A DNA stretch of 64,000 nt, from contig OY723315.1 of NCBI GenBank assembly GCA_963210315.1, forward strand, positions 620,001 to 684,000, written 5' to 3'. This stretch comes from Rhynchopus euleeides. Taxonomy: Eukaryota; Euglenozoa; Diplonemea; Diplonemida; Diplonemidae. A program made the position numbers and the translations under genes. Numbering within the stretch: position 1 is the first letter of the stretch; every line of letters starts with the position of its first letter. Shown piece by piece: positions 54,207 through 63,762 of this stretch. Below the pieces are notes generated by a model. It did no database searches, was not told the origin of the DNA, and saw nothing but the letters and a program-made list of their open reading frames with translations.

Positions 54207-54446
54207 GAAGTAGAAGTAGAGGGAATCACAAGGATGCCCCCCCCCCCCCTGCACTTGTTATGCAGGTTGTGTCTGAGATCCAGAGCTATACTCCGACAGT
54301 GATGTGTTGTTATACTGTGCGGGCAATGGTCCGCATAATTGGGGTGAAGAAACACTCCGTGGTTCACACTATCAGACATCAAGGTGTACAGGGTGAGGAG
54401 GTATACCTCCTACACAATGCACAGCCAGTGAGTGAGCATCATAGAG
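54207..54446 (+). repeat. Family B repeat, copy 8 (near-identical pair with 46.8 kb)
   Basis: A 240-bp unit about 98 percent identical to 46796-47036, with the same AGGAGGTATACCTCCT palindrome at 54396-54411. Flanks differ completely, so this is dispersal and not a segmental duplication. Confidence 0.85.
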
Positions 54447-54475
54447 TGATTGCCTATGTAATTTGGGGGGTGGGG

Positions 54476-54553
54476 GCATGATTGCCGAAAGTGAAGGTAG
54501 TCAAGTCTCCCTACATCCTCAGGCAATATGAGTCACTTTTTGATAGTCACACA
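54476..54553 (+). repeat. Short repeat family G copy
   Basis: GCATGATTGCCGAAAGTGAAGG, then CAAGTCTCCCTACATCCTC, GGCAATATGAGTCAC and TTTTTGATAGTCACAC. It lies 30 bp after the family B copy. Confidence 0.6.
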
Positions 54554-56600
54554 TGGGATCAGGGTGGAGGAGTACGTAGGAACGACCACTCGTGACAGGT
54601 GCGTGCGCTGTGGGTGTAGTGGATGCACGACAGACCCTTGTCTCGGCCAAAAGCCAGTCCACGAGATGTCTGCAGTGTACGGTGAAGCCGGAAGCCCTCC
54701 ACGTGCTTCATGTCGTGCACGTACACATTCCAGGAGATGGGCGCCTAGCTGTGACGACAGGCAACAAACAGATCTCATCTGTTCGTTGCCCCCAGTAGGC
54801 TTGGTGGCCTTCAAGACTGTTTGAAGGTCGTTCGTGTTCTCGCCAAGCCCTACAGACAAGCAGCTTGTCTCCATAATCCTCCAATAGAAACACCGGCATA
54901 AGCACCAGCCCTGCCATGGATCAGCAGAACCACTCCCTGAACACACTCACACCCGTCGCCCCTAGAGGAGGGATCACTTAGGTTACTCACAGGCGACGCC
55001 GTCATGCGAGGACCTGGTCTCAGAACTGCCAGCGATGGCAGTTCTGGCTTCGGAGACACTTCCACAGGCACATCCCAGACAGAGGACACGGGTGACCCGT
55101 CCGACGCAGCCGCACTGAGGCACACATGCCATGGGAGGCATCAGGGGTAGTAGGATGCGGTGGACTCAACGCAGTGCCAAAGGTGCATGAAACGTGAAAT
55201 GAACAGGCAGGCACTGCAACGTGGTGTGGTAACCGAACCTGAAGAGGTAAGGCTCGTTTGTGGCAAAGAAAGCGAAGCTGTCTCTCCGCAAGCCAGTTCC
55301 CTGCGGTGCCCTTCTCTGATGCACCTGGCAGCGACTTGTCGAAGGATCGCATGGCACTGCTGGGCTGGTCCTCTTCCGATTGCCTGAAGCAATCCAGCAC
55401 CAGACCCCAAGAGGCTGCAACAGGCTCCGGGCCATTCCGCTCGCACAGCGGCGTTGCCTCTTGCTTCCTCTTCCCTTTACCGATTAGTTGGTTGCCCACA
55501 TGCGGGACTGTGGAGCAGTCGAATGGAGGAGAGGGGGCACACATGGAGCGGGATGGCACGGGCCGACCTCCACAGGGCCTCTTCCGTTAACGGAGGCCAA
55601 CAGGCCACCCCCCAAGACCATCGCAGCTTCCAGCACCTCAAGGGAGGCGCAAGTGGACGAAATGAGCTGCAACGCCTTCTCCGACGCATCATGAGCTGGC
55701 TCTAGGAGCAGAGCGAGACGGGGTGGCCGCGGGGGCAAGGCCCAAGGGACACCTTGGAGCAGCGGCTGCAGGGGCCAGGCCAGACAGGGCAGAGTGCCTC
55801 GAGAAGCACCTAGGGCACCTCCTGCCTCTCGGACATGAGCCCACCCGCCCCACCCCGGGTAATCCCATGCTGCAGCGCGAGGTGCTGCACCTGCACGGCA
55901 TCCTGCAGGAGCGGAGGCAGGAGGAACGGCAGGACACACTCGAGCAGCAGCAGACACACGCCAAGCAGAGTGGGAGGTGGCAGTCCACTGGAATCGCACC
56001 GCTGGAGTGCGATGGCACGCAACCCGGATGGCTGAGCACGGAGTTCGCAGCCCGTGTGATCGGGAAAGGAGCGTGGCTGTGGCCATTCTCTGCATGCCCT
56101 GCCAGGTGTGGCCAGATATGGGGACTGGGACTTGAGAGGAAGGAGCGGGACCCAGGCATTCCTTGCGCCCCGATCGGACCGGGATGAACTACCCCCCAAG
56201 ACCTGCGCATTGCAACGCCTCCGCTTCGGACTCTGCACAATTCTTGGAGACGATCCAGTTGAAACGCGGGATGTTCAGCTTAGTCCCGCGGGGCAGAGCT
56301 CTGGATTACATGCTCCTATAGCAGGTAACAGGCCTGACAAAACTGCACTACCCGACCGGGTGATCCTCGAGAGGAGGGGTGCAGTGGCAATCGGTGTCGT
56401 TCGAACCCACCGCAGGGCATCCGATACGGGCCGGCCTAAATCTGATGTTGACCTGTTCTTACATCCAGGCCTCCTGGTGCTGCGGAGGGGGGGAGGGGCG
56501 CGGGTGGGGCAGGTGGGAGATGGGGGGGTCACCGGAAGGTTGTGGTTTTCGGAAGGGGAAGCCATTCAAACCCGTGAGTAGTTCAATTCACACTTCACAG
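54554..56600. other. Gene-free spacer
   Basis: No supported gene. A plus-strand frame at 55723-56187 has one helical-looking patch (LQREVLHLHGILQERRQEE) but no homology I recognise and the wrong strand for the array, so it is not called. Confidence 0.35.
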
Positions 56601-56745
56601 GCAGATTGGTTTTACCCTACTGCGCGTATCCGTCAGGTGGATCACCGGATGGGGAGAGATCCGGTGAGGCACTTGGGTGCGACCAGGTGGGCAGGGAACC
56701 TGGGGCGGGGGGCCTCAAATATCCCTCTCTCAGGGGGTCTTCGCT
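56601..56745 (+). repeat. Family A segment fused to an LSU-like PTC scrap
   Basis: 56601-56622 (GATTGGTTTTACCCTACTG) repeats the peptidyl-transferase-region string found intact at 56936. It runs directly into GGTGGATCACCGGATGGGG and GGGCAGGGAACCTGGGGC, which match family A at 50210-50300. Confidence 0.55.
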
Positions 56746-56829
56746 ACGGAATGATCGTCAGTATAGCGGGCCCGGTTCCTCACGGTATGGTCATTCGGGG
56801 CCAGGCTGCGATGCCAGCACGCTAACCCA

Positions 56830-57112
56830 AATTGCAATACGATCGTCAGTGCATTTTGGTGAATTCCCTGTTGAATTGGCTGAAAACTGACGGAGATTGA
56901 CGAAGGATAACGGCCAGCGAAGACCCCCTCAGACTGGTTGGTTTTACCCTACTGATGGAGAGAGCTCGTCGAGCCGGCGTATGTCGACAGCAATATGGGG
57001 TAGTACGAGAGGAACTCCCATTTCTAGTCCCTGGTATCTACGGTTGTGCGATCGGAGTGCCCGTGTACCTAGGGGGCAGATCACAGTGGGGAATAGCAGG
57101 ATGCTCTAATTC
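56830..57112 (+). rRNA. Diverged cytosolic LSU rRNA 3' segment (probable pseudogene or atypical copy)
   Basis: The key match is GACTGGTTGGTTTTACCCTA at about 56933, the eukaryotic-type peptidyl-transferase-region string. About 70 nt later comes TAGTACGAGAGGAAC (57001-57015), the universal sarcin-ricin loop. The sequence after it (CTGGTATCTACGGTTGTGCG ... GGGGAATAGCAGGATGCTCT) aligns position by position with the end of kinetoplastid-type LSU as I remember it. Upstream, GGTGAATTCCCTGTTGAATTGG can be aligned with the preceding helix. Substitutions occur at nearly invariant sites outside the loop, so a functional LSU is unlikely. A relic, a retro-copied fragment, or an rRNA-derived repeat are options. 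Confidence 0.6.
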
Positions 57113-59735
57113 CGCCCTGTGACTGTGACCGGCATTCCTCAAGTTTCGATAGCCAAGCTGATACCGAACACGATCTGGCACTATTGGGTGGGCGACTTGG
57201 CTTGCTGTGAAACGGAAGAAGGAGGGTTACACTGCAAACCGGGTGCAAACCCAGACTGTTGAAGACGCAACTGCAAGAACCCCCTCTCCCCCGTCCACCT
57301 GCACCAACCCAGCCGTTCTCCAGAAATTGCGAGAACACTGCGGACCAATGGCAGGAGCATCGCCAGGGGGGCATCAGGTCAGCTTCCATCACACACGAGG
57401 AGGAACCCATCCTGATTCTTCCTCTCAAAGCATGAACTGACAGATCTGTGGTGCAGAGATATTCGGGCGACACCAACACGAAGCAGCGCTGGCCATCCTC
57501 GTCTGGGAGAATGGCTGATGCGGCAGTTGTTGAAGGCCAATCAACACTGCGCAGAGATGGGAAGTGGCGGCGTGGAACGATAGGCTTCACAGCTGCGGGG
57601 TGATGTCCGGGCCAGGCACCAAGAGCGCCTCTGGAGAGTGGGCATCCGCGCACCACAAACACACACTCGAAGTACCGCACGATGTGGACCGGGTGCGCGA
57701 GTGGGTGATCGTAGTGAATCCACTCATACTCAGGCGACGAAGCGGATGGGCAGGGTTTGAGGGCAGGTGGTTGATGGAACGCATCCTGCCACTCCCGGAG
57801 AGATGCGATGCACGACGCGTGTGTCGGGGTGACGGGTTGGCAGGGAGTCTGGCGGAGGGCTGGCACCTCCACGCGGTGAACCCTGGGGGCTTAAGCGACA
57901 CGCGCTGCTTTAGGTATCGCGTCGTGAAGCCTGCGCCGTATGATTCGTTTAATGGTGCGCATAGCGTGCGTGGTTGTGGACAGAGATTCGCGGATCAAAT
58001 AGCACGAGTGGCTCTTTTGGGCAGCCCAACATCTACGATCTGGTGTGGGATTGATCCGCAAGACGAGAGGCCGCAGGAAGCTCAAGATGCCTGCGAAGCC
58101 ACGTTTGTGCAGGGGATCGACGCAGCAGCCACGAAAGTACGATCAGCGAAAGCTTACGGACAAGCGCAACCCTTCCAAATCCCGAAGGGAGTGGGGGGTG
58201 TTTGGGAAACAGGGAATGTTGATGGCTTGCAGCGTTTCCTTGGCATCGGATCGACATCGATCTGCTGCGGCAGGAGTAGGTGGGACGGAGAACTTCGGCC
58301 ATCTTTGGTTGAACAGACTGGCGACTGGGGGCGTAATGCACAACTCCCTGCGGAAGATAGCGTTTGTAGCCGTGCGTGGTCAGACGTCACCATCAGTGAG
58401 GGGGGTCGAGAAATGTGCGGACGGCACAAGAAGAGCAGCAAGCCTTTGTGTGAAGCGCAAGCTGTGTCTGTCGACAAACCACCATCACCCCAGATTACGG
58501 ATACTGTCGGGCGGACTGAGGCAGGATTGGGCTCGGAAGAAGCAGGGTGCAGGCTCTTCGTGTGGGGCTGCAGGAGGGAAGCTCACACGAGACACGGGAG
58601 CCAATCGTGACCCATGAAAGGATCTCCTCTCGAGCCTGAGATCAACCTGTTGGCGATCAGGAGAGGAGGCCCCAGGGGAAGGGGGAAACGAACAGCCTGC
58701 CGAGTCGGTATCACTTGCGGGTGTGGTGATGATAGCGATGGCAGCTGCTGAGGGATGTACCAAACAGAGGGCCACGATGTGAGCAAGGGGGGCAGCTGTG
58801 AGGAAGTAGGGAGCGCATCACAGGTACACAAGAGTCGACAGAGCTTGGACAGCTTGGGTGGTGATGCAGAAGCTGGCACAGGTGATGGGGGAGGCACTCA
58901 CCCTGCAGAGAACGGACAATCTGCACATGCCAGCGCTTTGCCGGACGGCTGGTGCAATGGGGTAGCCGAGAAGTTGCTGGCCATCGTTTACTTATCGAAA
59001 GATCGACACTCTTGGGATGGGATACCCTGTCGCATTGTACTCTTCATGACGTTGTGCAGCTCTGAGACGAGCAGTATCACAGACGACATAGGGCCGAGTA
59101 TCACCCAACCGGATTTGGGCCCGATTAACTCCAATGTGTTTGGCCCAACGCCTGACATTTGCCCATTAACGCCATCCCAACTATCACACAAATACTACCT
59201 AATTACAGCCTAAGTATCGCCCTTAATCGTCCCTGTTCATTCACACTTTCTGAAGGGGTCTTGAGCCAGTGATGTGAGTGGGTCACTGCCCTCCCGACCT
59301 AGTGGTCCCACATGGCCCTGTGACCTCCGTCAAAAACTGGGCTAAGACCCCGGCTAGACCCAGGCCCCTCTCTCCCTTGATCTGATGCAACCCCTGTGTC
59401 TTGACACAGTCTCACCCTCCCTATAGTGTGAATAACGCATGGAAAGGGAGGCTCACGCCTCCCTTGTTGTGCCAAGGAGGGTGAAGTGCACCGGCAGTGA
59501 AAAATCGCAACGTGGGGACGAGATACACTGAGGACAGCAGCACGGGGGGACGAGAACGGACTTCTTCTCTTCCCTCCAACTCTGGAAATTCGGACATCCC
59601 ATTCCAACAAGCGCGCCGCTTCGCGGTGCGCCAATCTCGCTACATCAGACTGCGCTTGGCAGTGGCAGACCAGCTCCCGACGGGCTGTGCCAGGATACCA
59701 GCAGTGGTTCGCGGGACGCAAACGGGCTGAAAATG
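57113..59735. other. Gene-free spacer
   Basis: No supported protein gene. A stretch near 57.9-58.0 kb (GAAGCCTGCGCC and following) faintly recalls SSU rRNA but is too weak to call. 59090-59200 has loosely repeated GGCCC and ATTAAC(T/G)CC phrases without clear meaning. Confidence 0.3.
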
Positions 59736-60090
59736 ACATACCGTATACGTAAATATTATGGAACGTAAATATTATGGAACGGGCCCATTTTTGGCCGGTC
59801 CGTTCCATAATATTTACGTTCCAAAATATTTACAGGGCCAGTTGGGGACTCGGTGGTGAGGACGGCTTGCGTCAGGAATCGCGCGAAAAGTGCACGAGTA
59901 GGTCCCGTCAGGGACTCTGCATGCCGTCCGATCACCTGGTCCAAGTCCCCGAGTCGCAGAAAGCCCTGTAAATATTATGGAACGAAAAAAATCTGGAACG
60001 CCAACCCACCAGCGTTCCAAAATATTTACGTTCCATAATATTTACGTTCCATAATATTTACGTTCCAAAATATTTACGTATACGGTATGT
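59736..60090. mobile_element. Double-foldback MITE
   Basis: A 355-bp element whose ends are perfect 22-bp inverted repeats (ACATACCGTATACGTAAATA... / ...TATTTACGTATACGGTATGT), extended by several TGGAACGTAAATATTA units with few mismatches. Each end block (59736-59837 and 59964-60090) is also palindromic on its own, so each can fold into its own hairpin around a unique centre of about 126 bp. TA sits at both outer CCGTATACG borders and could be the target duplication. No transposase is present. A/T-rich arms contrast sharply with the surrounding GC-rich DNA. Confidence 0.8.
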
Positions 60091-60169
60091 GCCTGTGGCT
60101 TGAGAGATCCCCCTGGGGTGCTTCTCCTGTGCGAGCACAGCATCGGAGGTACATCACAGGACAAATCGA

Positions 60170-60300
60170 AACAACTGAAGCGTGCTCTGGATATCCTGAC
60201 GTCATAAGGCGCAGTGACACAAGATGTGTAGTTACAGGTGGGAGGTCGTAACAATGAAATACCACTGCTCTTATCGTCGCTCCACCTCTCCAACGATAGG
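60170..60300 (+). rRNA. Diverged LSU rRNA domain V segment (probable pseudogene)
   Basis: GTGTAGTTACAGGTGGGAG followed by CAATGAAATACCACTGCTCTTA matches the conserved LSU strings GTGTAGCATAGGTGGGAG and GTGAAATACCAC(C/T)ACTTTTA with the right spacing. In a normal LSU gene this lies about 350-400 nt upstream of the peptidyl-transferase string. Here it is about 3.3 kb downstream of it on the same strand, so order is permuted. It starts 80 bp after the double-foldback MITE. Confidence 0.55.
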
Positions 60301-61024
60301 CTAAACCCTAAATCCGTGTGCCGTCCTAAATGTCGAAGCGTCTGTTTCTGACAGCGCTATGTTTGCATCATAGGGCAAACCAAACCCCCCTAAAATACCC
60401 CCCTACCCCCCCTTGGCACACACCCTTGAGGTGTCGGGTTAGCGACCCCTCGGACGGCAGGCAGCGATTCAGCGTCGGCGGCGGCGGCAGATCCCCTACC
60501 CCATGCCCCCACCCCCCCCCACACCACCCGTCACCAACCCCGCAGCATCAAGGTCTGTGCCCACGTCACTCACGCGACCTGGGGTGTAGCAGACAGAGAT
60601 GTGCCCACGCCGTGCTTTGCCAGCACCCTCTCCACTCCACCCCAGCCCCAAGCACCGCCCTTCGGCGCAGGCGACAGCTAAGCTGACCCCCGTTCGGCGC
60701 CTGGGCATGACAGAGGCGTCAGGTTAGTGACTCCTTTGGAAGATACCCCGGGGGAGAGAGGGAGGGCGGTGTGTGGAGGCGATGTGTGATGGCGTGTGTT
60801 AGCAATAATAGCGTGTCCCCCTATTGGGCACCCCACCCCCCCCCCTCTTAAGTATACTGCCAAGGGGCTTTCCCCATTCGCCCAAAAATAAACCCCCTCC
60901 CCTCTTCATCGTAAAACACCCCTACCCCGAGAGGATCACCTCTGTCTGGCAAGCTTGAGTAGCCCCTCTTGGACTACCCACCACCTGCCTGATCTGCTGT
61001 TCAACAGATGAAAGGGGGGGGAAT
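60301..61024. other. Gene-free spacer
   Basis: C-rich tracts. A single CTAAACCCTAAA string occurs near 60302 but no telomere array. No gene supported. Confidence 0.4.
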
Positions 61025-61080
61025 GGGGAGTAGAGTAAAGGTGTTGGCCATCTTCACCCATTATGCGGATCGTATCCGAG
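61025..61080 (+). repeat. Family B remnant
   Basis: GAGTAGAGTAAAGGTG, then CCATCTTCACCCATTATGCGG and ATCGTATCCGAGAGG. A diverged match to the hairpin plus TATGCAGG core. Confidence 0.35.
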
Positions 61081-61516
61081 AGGAGGGGGGAGGGGTGAGT
61101 GGGGTGGGGTGGGGTGGCATCGTCTTCCTTTCTTCTCTTGGAGAACAGCAAGACTTTGCCTCATCATCCTGGATGACAAACTAACGGAGACTGTGGGAGG
61201 TACCGCATCGAGACTTGTGTGCGGAACACACATCACTATTCTCGGGCTGGTTGAGGCATGCTGGGAAGGTGTGGCCGGACAACGAAGCACAGCCATGCCC
61301 ACACCCAGCTATAGAAAAGTATGACTGACACAAAGGAAAGAAAGAAGGGGGAAGAGAGAGGGAGAGGGAGAGGGAGAGAGCAAACAGGGGTGCCAGCTGC
61401 CCACCTGTCTTCCGCTCGGGTCGAGCGAAAGGGTGGCAGGCATTTCCAGGCACGTTGCAAGTGGAACAAGGTATAGAACGGCGCGAAAGGCACGTCAAGA
61501 TACGCGGTAGAGCGGG
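61081..61516. other. Spacer with AG-rich tract
   Basis: A (GAGAGG)n-like purine tract lies at about 61340-61380. No gene supported. Confidence 0.4.
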
Positions 61517-61566
61517 GGTTTTGGTTGTCGAGAGTGAGGGCAAAGGCAAGTCTCCCAGAGAGGGGG
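61517..61566 (+). repeat. Short repeat family F copy
   Basis: TTTTGGTTGTCGAGAGTGAGG, then GCAAGTCTCCCAGAG. Related to 86, 15226 and 38053. Confidence 0.5.
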
Positions 61567-61765
61567 AGTCCAACACAACAGGCATAGCGTGCTGCCTTTC
61601 AAGCTTGTGGATTGTGGAGTGTGTTCTTTCTGTGTGTGATGTGTGAGAGCATGCAGTGGCCAATGCAACGAAGCCCGCACGCTCACGAAGGTTAGGTGTT
61701 CATTCGATTATCCGACGGCAGGAATGCATCTACCCCACCACCCTTGCTGTCGCCCCTCTGCACAC

Positions 61766-62871
61766 TTAACAGACACGGATGCAGCTCCTGCGAGAGCGGC
61801 GGGTGCAACGCGACATGCACCTTGCGAACATGCCTGCAACTGGGCGGAAGCACTGCGTGCCGTCGGTGCAGCACGACGGTGCATCCTCACATGGCTCTCC
61901 CATCCGCAGCTCCTCACTGCACCCTGCAGGCCCAGACGGTGTGCGTGGTGATGGCGTCGAAGGCACAGGGGCCGGGGTGGTGCGCGGTGCGGGCGTCCTG
62001 CGTGGCGCACGCGTGGGACGGGGTGCCACCGTGCGCACAGTCACAGGGGCAGGCTCGGGAGTTGCGCGGGGTGCAGGAGTCGGGGGCAGGGGGGCAGGGG
62101 GGCGGGTGGGGCGCCAGCCGGGCTGCAGATGGTCGTAGCGATGGGGTGATCGCTCAACGAGGAGTCACGCACCTCTGCTGAGGACCCCACAGACATGTCT
62201 GTCATCACGTACATCACGTTCTGCACGCGCTCCGGTGCGAGGTACGGCTCCAGCCCGGCGTCCAGCAGGGCGTCCAGCCTCTTGTAGTTCCGCCCGAAGT
62301 CGTTCAGCCTGATGGTATTCATGTCACCCGTCACGATGTTGGAGCAGTCCGTGCTGAGATGCGAGGCAACGTAGTCTGCCATCTCATAGGCAAGGAGGTC
62401 GTCTGGCCCGTCCAGCCGGGACTTCTCGATGGGGAAGTGCACCGCAAACACACGCACGCACCCACCGTTCGGCATAGACTCCTCAAGGTCCACATGGCTC
62501 ACATATGTCCTTCCCCACGAGGGTGCCGCAAACTGCACTGTGTTGGCGGGATTCCTGAACTTGTCTGTCCTGTAGAGAAGCTGTTCGGGCTGCGAGCCGC
62601 TCCCGTCAAAGTCAAACGTGGTGAACCCCGGGACAGAGTCCCACTCAGACTCGCGCCGCATGTTCTCGATCACCCCGATAATATCGAAGTCGTAGGATGG
62701 CTGGCTGTGCCTTGTGATCCACTCAATCTGCGGGCCGCTGGGGTACCTTGCCTCGTCGCTCACTGTGTTGAAGGCAGCCACACGCACCTCTTGTGTGAGG
62801 CGAGCCCCGCCCACAGCAATAGTTGCCCCAACCAGCAGGAGCACCGCAGATGACAGCAGAGCCTTCGTCAT
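61766..62871 (-). CDS. Secreted endonuclease/exonuclease/phosphatase-fold protein with Cys-rich C-terminal module
   Basis: The ATG at 62871 opens a signal peptide (MTKALLSSAVLLLVGATIAV). The EEP fold follows, with Asn35 in VAAFNTV, Glu69 in IGVIEN, His145 in VFAVHFP, GDMN at 182-185 and the terminal SDH at 240-242, so the metal-site and catalytic residues of the DNase I/exonuclease III superfamily are present. The substrate is unknown; a secreted nuclease or phosphodiesterase is most likely. The endonuclease frame runs to a stop at 62041, but from about 62120 the adjacent frame reads as a Thr/Pro/Arg linker (e.g. TRAPRRTPAPRTTPAPVPST). It ends in a Cys module (GEPCEDAPSCCTDGTQCF) with a stop at 61766. 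The frame change falls in C-runs, so a sequencing indel, a small intron or a true frameshift are all possible. I treat both parts as one gene. Confidence 0.75.
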
Positions 62872-62897
62872 TGTGGTCTGCTCTATTCCAACCAAAT

Positions 62898-62915
62898 CTG
62901 GGATGAAAAGCTGTT
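62898..62915 (-). promoter_or_regulatory. Likely trans-splice acceptor for the EEP-fold gene
   Basis: CAGCTTTTCATCCCAG on the minus strand, about 27 nt before the preferred start. It lies inside the longer open frame and so supports the shorter protein. Confidence 0.4.
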
Positions 62916-63083
62916 CGGGGAGATGTGGTGTAACTAAAGAAGTGGCGTGTATGCACGACTTGAAAAACTGTTGGCTTCCCGCAGCCCCCCCGTGTGAGTG
63001 AATTGGTAGGGAAGGAACCCTGCCACTTACTCTAACCAGACGTGCCGAGCATCTCTGAGGAGATCCGATGAGAGGGTGGGTGG

Positions 63084-63138
63084 GGCATGCTTGCCGAAAG
63101 AAGGCAGGAATATGAGTCAGTTTTGTAGTCACGACACC
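63084..63138 (+). repeat. Short repeat family G copy, internally deleted
   Basis: GGCATGCTTGCCGAAAG joins directly to GGAATATGAGTCAGTTTTG and TAGTCACGACACC, lacking the middle CTCCC part of the 54476 copy. Confidence 0.55.
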
Positions 63139-63736
63139 AAGGGATCGACCACGCACAAGGAATAGGTGCCAACTTCCAACAAGGGTGGGGCGGTGTTCGG
63201 CATCAGAAGAGGGGGAGTGGGTTCACGCTCAGGTCCTTGCAGAGATATGTCGATCCTACGGGATGCCACAACACAGCCACCTTCCACTGTGTGCACAGCA
63301 GGGAACGAAGGCAGGGCTAACGCCACTCAAGAAGGGGTGGCCGCCCACCGGACGCAACACCGGAGCTCGTTCTGAAGGTTTGCGCTTGTGGAGGGAATAC
63401 ATGCATATGGCATTCGTTTGAGAGTAGACCAGGCCTATCACTCAGTCATTTACACATGCGCGTACTAGCGATTTGCATTTTGTTTCGTAGAGGGCACACC
63501 GAGTGAAACCCTCAATGATGACAGCCAACACGAACACATTCCCATATTCCCGATGCACCTTCGCATTCACGGCGGACCAAGATCCCGCAAAACAACACCT
63601 CACTTTCCACAGATCCACAGAGGCTTCCTCCCTGTGTCAGTTAAACAGGAAGGCAGCGCATGTAATGCGCATCGGATCGCCTTGCATCATACAGCACATG
63701 TCTAGAACTAGGGGATGGGGGTGGGGGCACAAGTGA

Positions 63737-63762
63737 CATCTGATGCACCGGTGCATCAGATG
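63737..63762. repeat. Perfect 26-bp palindrome
   Basis: CATCTGATGCACC joined to its exact reverse complement without a spacer. It lies just before a G tract. Confidence 0.85.

Noticed and set aside
55723-56187. 155-codon plus-strand frame with a short helical patch
   Set aside because: Wrong strand for the array, isolated, and most of it looks like translated GC-rich spacer.
56395-56420. tRNA-like T-loop string GTTCGAACCCACC
   Set aside because: The adjoining bases do not form a 5-bp T stem, and no acceptor or anticodon arm can be built around it.
57900-58060. Faint SSU rRNA resemblance near GAAGCCTGCGCC
   Set aside because: Only one short string agrees and the universally conserved neighbours are missing.
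60300-60315. Telomere-like CTAAACCCTAAA
   Set aside because: A single imperfect unit inside the window, not an array.
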